Part shown: one piece after another, positions 61,654-64,000 of the stretch
How positions within the stretch are numbered: the stretch's first letter is position 1
How the letters are laid out: the number at the start of each line of letters is the position of its first letter
Assembly: GCA_030427585.1 (NCBI GenBank)
Contig: JAUIBW010000022.1
Location: 1 to 64,000, forward strand
DNA length: 64,000 nt
Direction: 5' to 3'
Source of the DNA: Bacteroidia bacterium
Lineage (GTDB): Bacteria > Bacteroidota > Bacteroidia > Flavobacteriales > Flavobacteriaceae
Notes under the pieces: generated by a model
What the model was told of the DNA's origin: nothing
The model's input: only the letters and a program-made list of their open reading frames with translations
The model's database searches: none
Translations under genes and position numbers: made by a program

Positions 61654-62724
61654 TCAGTTCAATTTTAATTCTGAGCTTACCTGTAAAGCCGTTTCTATAT
61701 CATTAGCTAATTCTTCTATAATCTTTATATTAGGTAATTTTCCAGAAGGAAAAGAAAACAGGCCGTTTTCGTTTTTTATGGCAAGGTACATTTGTTGGTT
61801 TTGAAAAGATAAGAGTATAGGTTGGTTAAACTTTTCCTTTAAAGCAACTATTCGTTCCATAAGTGCTGTAGACAATACATAACGTGCTTCGATCTGATCA
61901 GTTCCGTATACTATAAACTGATTGGTGAATCTGGGATCTTCTAAGTGTATTTTTTGTTCTTCCTTAAAGTTGGTACTAAAAAACCGATTTAATTTAGAGC
62001 TCTGGTTATTTGTTAAGATTACTGTATGTCCTTTGAGTGATTTCTTTAACCTTAACCAACAAAACATACCTCTAAAGGTATAATAGACATTATCGGCAGA
62101 TTTGCTTGTAAATATATTCTTGAGTACAAAATGGTACAATATCACAACCATATTCAGTATAGGAATATGCATTAACGTACCCTTTGTTTTGTTCGAAATA
62201 TTTTCTTCAACAATACCTATATCGACAATATTAACAATGTTATCATTTATTGAACTTCGTAGTTGCCCATAACTATACATCAATGAGTTTACATTTATCC
62301 AGGAAAAAAGTTTGCTTTTAGCTATTTCGTTACTGGGAACAGCTGTATTTTGGGTAAAGCTTACTTTTGGGAATAGCATTTTTACCATTTTGGTTATGGT
62401 TTGCGTTTCCTTTGTTTTGAATTTTTGAAATGCTCTTGCAAATCCGTATGTGGTGGGATATAATAAAATTACCAATCCTATAATGGGATATATATTTGCA
62501 TAAGGATTATTAGATGTGGCCTTAAACTGTTCGAAAAAACTTAAAAAGCTATTTTTTGAATTAGGAAAATAATTAGCTCCTATATTCAATAGCATTAAAA
62601 TAAAATAAGCCCCTGTAATAAGCCACATTATTTTTTGAAAGAATAAGGTGTGCTTTCTTTTTTGGTAAATAATAGAGAGTTCATTACTTACCTCTGCATA
62701 TACTTTTTCTATTAAACGTTCCAT
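61654..62724 (-). CDS. DUF3137 domain membrane protein
   Basis: A 356-residue protein with two N-terminal transmembrane helices (about 30-48 and 78-96) and a large cytoplasmic domain. The segments YYTFRGMFCWLRLKKSLKGHTVIL, DPRFTNQFIVYGTDQIEARYVLSTALMERIVALKEKFNQPI and FSFPSGKLPNIKIIEE match the DUF3137 family. Its function is unknown. In other bacteria this family is often encoded next to LemA proteins, as it is here. It lies 3 bases after the DUF1266 gene. Confidence 0.82.
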   Translation of the reverse strand: MERLIEKVYAEVSNELSIIYQKRKHTLFFQKIMWLITGAYFILMLLNIGANYFPNSKNSFLSFFEQFKATSNNPYANIYPIIGLVILLYPTTYGFARAFQKFKTKETQTITKMVKMLFPKVSFTQNTAVPSNEIAKSKLFSWINVNSLMYSYGQLRSSINDNIVNIVDIGIVEENISNKTKGTLMHIPILNMVVILYHFVLKNIFTSKSADNVYYTFRGMFCWLRLKKSLKGHTVILTNNQSSKLNRFFSTNFKEEQKIHLEDPRFTNQFIVYGTDQIEARYVLSTALMERIVALKEKFNQPILLSFQNQQMYLAIKNENGLFSFPSGKLPNIKIIEELANDIETALQVSSELKLN

Positions 62725-62727
62725 AGT

Positions 62728-63537
62728 TTAACTGGGCCAATTAATAGTATTCCAGGGGCTCACTGGATTTTCTGATACTTGCTTGTAGAGATGGTATATT
62801 TCTTCTCTATAAGAACGCTCACGATGTTGTTGATCGAATGCAAAACCAAGGATAAAACTTTTTCCAAATTCCTCCCAGGAAGAGAAATGATGTATGGCCA
62901 GTTCTCTTGCAAATTTGATAACTTTAAAAGCTTCTTCTTCTGTAATTATACCTGTGGTATAGGCTTTTCTGGCTTGCCCTACCAGAATTGCTGCATCATA
63001 CCCAGCAATACCTATGTCCATTTCGTTATCAAAGGTAAGAAGCCCGTTTTGTTTGAGTTCGTTTACTGCTTTATTAGATGTTAACACTTTTAGATAATTA
63101 AAGGCTCTTTCATTATCACCAAAATAATCTTTCATTACCTTCTCCCAGTCTTCTTCGGGTAGGGTGTTTATCATGTTATAAATAAAGTTATAGTACCAAC
63201 GTCTACCATCTTTCATAAAATACTCGGTTAAATCCCAGTACCCTTCTTTAGTATCTATATGCCATCTTTTTAAGTAGCGATTTGCAGATTTTGAATTCAG
63301 AAATGTTAGGGTGTTCGTATCTGCACCCCACCATTCAGCTATGGGAGTGTAAAGTGCAATAGCAAACTGTTGTTCTTTGGTTAAGGGGTTGCTTTCAGAT
63401 GTTTTAAATTTAACTTTTTTTAAATCGGCTTCATCATGACCTTCTTTGGCTGTTTTAAAATATTTATAAGCATAAGAAATAATGGCTATTGCTAGTATCA
63501 CATAACCATACCAGGGTAAATTTTGTAACATTTGCAT
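62728..63537 (-). CDS. DUF1266 domain membrane-anchored protein
   Basis: A 269-residue protein with one N-terminal transmembrane helix (LPWYGYVILAIAIISYAYKYF). The cytoplasmic part (about 95-245) matches DUF1266: WHIDTKEGYWDLTEYFMKDGRRWYYN, GYDAAILVGQARKAYTTGIITEEEAF and FGKSFILGFAFDQQHRE. The function is unknown; the domain occurs in proteins tied to membrane or toxin-immunity settings. It is in an apparent operon with the LemA and DUF3137 genes. Confidence 0.82.
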   Translation of the reverse strand: MQMLQNLPWYGYVILAIAIISYAYKYFKTAKEGHDEADLKKVKFKTSESNPLTKEQQFAIALYTPIAEWWGADTNTLTFLNSKSANRYLKRWHIDTKEGYWDLTEYFMKDGRRWYYNFIYNMINTLPEEDWEKVMKDYFGDNERAFNYLKVLTSNKAVNELKQNGLLTFDNEMDIGIAGYDAAILVGQARKAYTTGIITEEEAFKVIKFARELAIHHFSSWEEFGKSFILGFAFDQQHRERSYREEIYHLYKQVSENPVSPWNTINWPS

Positions 63538-63551
63538 ATGTATATTCGATT

Positions 63552-64000
63552 TTAATTGTTTAGTAATAGGTTGATATTTACTTCTTTTTGTTCTGCTTTT
63601 GGGATATCTAACAGCGTTTCTGCTTTGTCTTTTCTAATACTCGCCACTATGCCTGCCGGAAACATCTGTATTTTATCATTATAACCTGTTACCGCGGCAT
63701 TATATGCTCTACGGGCTGCAGAAATCTGATCTTCCATATCCGACAGTTCAAACTGAAGGTTTATAAATTGTGTATCGGCTTTTAAATTTGGATAGTTCTC
63801 TACGTTAATGTTCAACCCACTCATAACTTTTGTCAATTCATTAGAGGCTTCGATCTTTGCTCTAGGCTCGATTGCCTTTTCTATTTGACTCCGAAGTTCA
63901 GTAACTTTTAGCAGGATATCTTTTTCATGCGCCAAGTATTTATTAAGGGTTGCTACCAGGTTTGGGATTAAATCGAACCGTTTTTTAAGATAAATTTCTA
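63552..64000 (-). CDS. lemA: LemA family protein, N-terminus cut by the window edge
   Basis: The minus-strand frame stays open to the window end. Reading from the edge, EIYLKKRFDLIPNLVATLNKYLAHEKD leads into the body, with NLKADTQFINLQFELSDMEDQISAARRAYNAAVTGYNDKIQMFP. This is the LemA helical-bundle signature (KKRFDLIPNLV, and the ARRAYNAAVxxYN motif). The missing part is the N-terminal membrane helix. It is the first visible gene of an operon with DUF1266 and DUF3137. LemA proteins are membrane proteins with helices facing outward; their role is unclear. Confidence 0.9.
   Translation of the reverse strand, partial: EIYLKKRFDLIPNLVATLNKYLAHEKDILLKVTELRSQIEKAIEPRAKIEASNELTKVMSGLNINVENYPNLKADTQFINLQFELSDMEDQISAARRAYNAAVTGYNDKIQMFPAGIVASIRKDKAETLLDIPKAEQKEVNINLLLNN

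Noticed and set aside
1..64000. CRISPR arrays, prophage or complete insertion sequences
   Set aside because: No regularly spaced repeats, integrase, transposase or phage structural genes were seen.

Overview
The window is AT-rich bacterial chromosome from a member of the Bacteroidota, almost certainly family Flavobacteriaceae. Several features point there: -7 boxes of the form TANNTTTG in front of genes, almost no Shine-Dalgarno sites, a BshB1-type bacillithiol enzyme, a ResB-CcsA fusion cytochrome c biogenesis protein, a DHBP synthase with a degenerate second domain, and many lipoproteins with short lipoboxes. A marine, Aquimarina-like genome is my guess; it rests on overall style, not on a marker gene.

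Layout. 1-5300: an edge-cut membrane protein start, dps, a decayed corA C-terminus, a DUF3124 lipoprotein, a PNPOx-like protein, a large perfect inverted repeat, tRNA-Ser, an M28 peptidase lipoprotein and tRNA-His. 5300-9550 (minus): bshB1 with a gamma-lyase-type PLP enzyme, then a TPR hybrid histidine kinase. 9800-18100 (plus): a thiol-peroxide defence group (peroxiredoxin, thioredoxin, small partner, Tpx), a diacylglycerol kinase-like protein, ftsK, a LolA-like carrier, an LptF/G-type permease and ribBA. 18100-20600: DegT aminotransferase, nitroreductase, thioesterase. 20600-26060: an Lrp regulator divergent from an operon of homoserine dehydrogenase, aldehyde dehydrogenase, a long PLP enzyme and an OsmC protein, which looks catabolic. 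26300-34400: subtilisin lipoprotein, NhaC antiporter, CPBP protease, rdgB, kdsC-like, DUF2520, di-haem cytochrome. 34600-37840: CcsBA.

38557-49890 is the centrepiece: a tightly overlapping operon of 12 genes for a type II secretion / type IV pilus-like machine (minor pseudopilins K, I and J-like, GspF, GspG, prepilin peptidase, GspE, secretin, GspL- and GspM-like proteins, a Fn3-like lipoprotein and a GspC-like protein). A MORN-type lipoprotein opens it. Such a system is not a usual part of the flavobacterial secretion repertoire, where the type IX system dominates.

50040-58730 is an accessory stretch of regulators (AraC with two HTH units, AraC, LysR) with small enzymes and transporters. 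58780-64000 holds a LytTR membrane regulator, a beta-barrel candidate, an esterase lipoprotein, a small decayed secreted-protein gene, and a DUF3137-DUF1266-LemA group running off the window end.

Gene decay is visible at three points (about 1799-1900, 2090-2399 and 61432-61617), all in long non-coding stretches.
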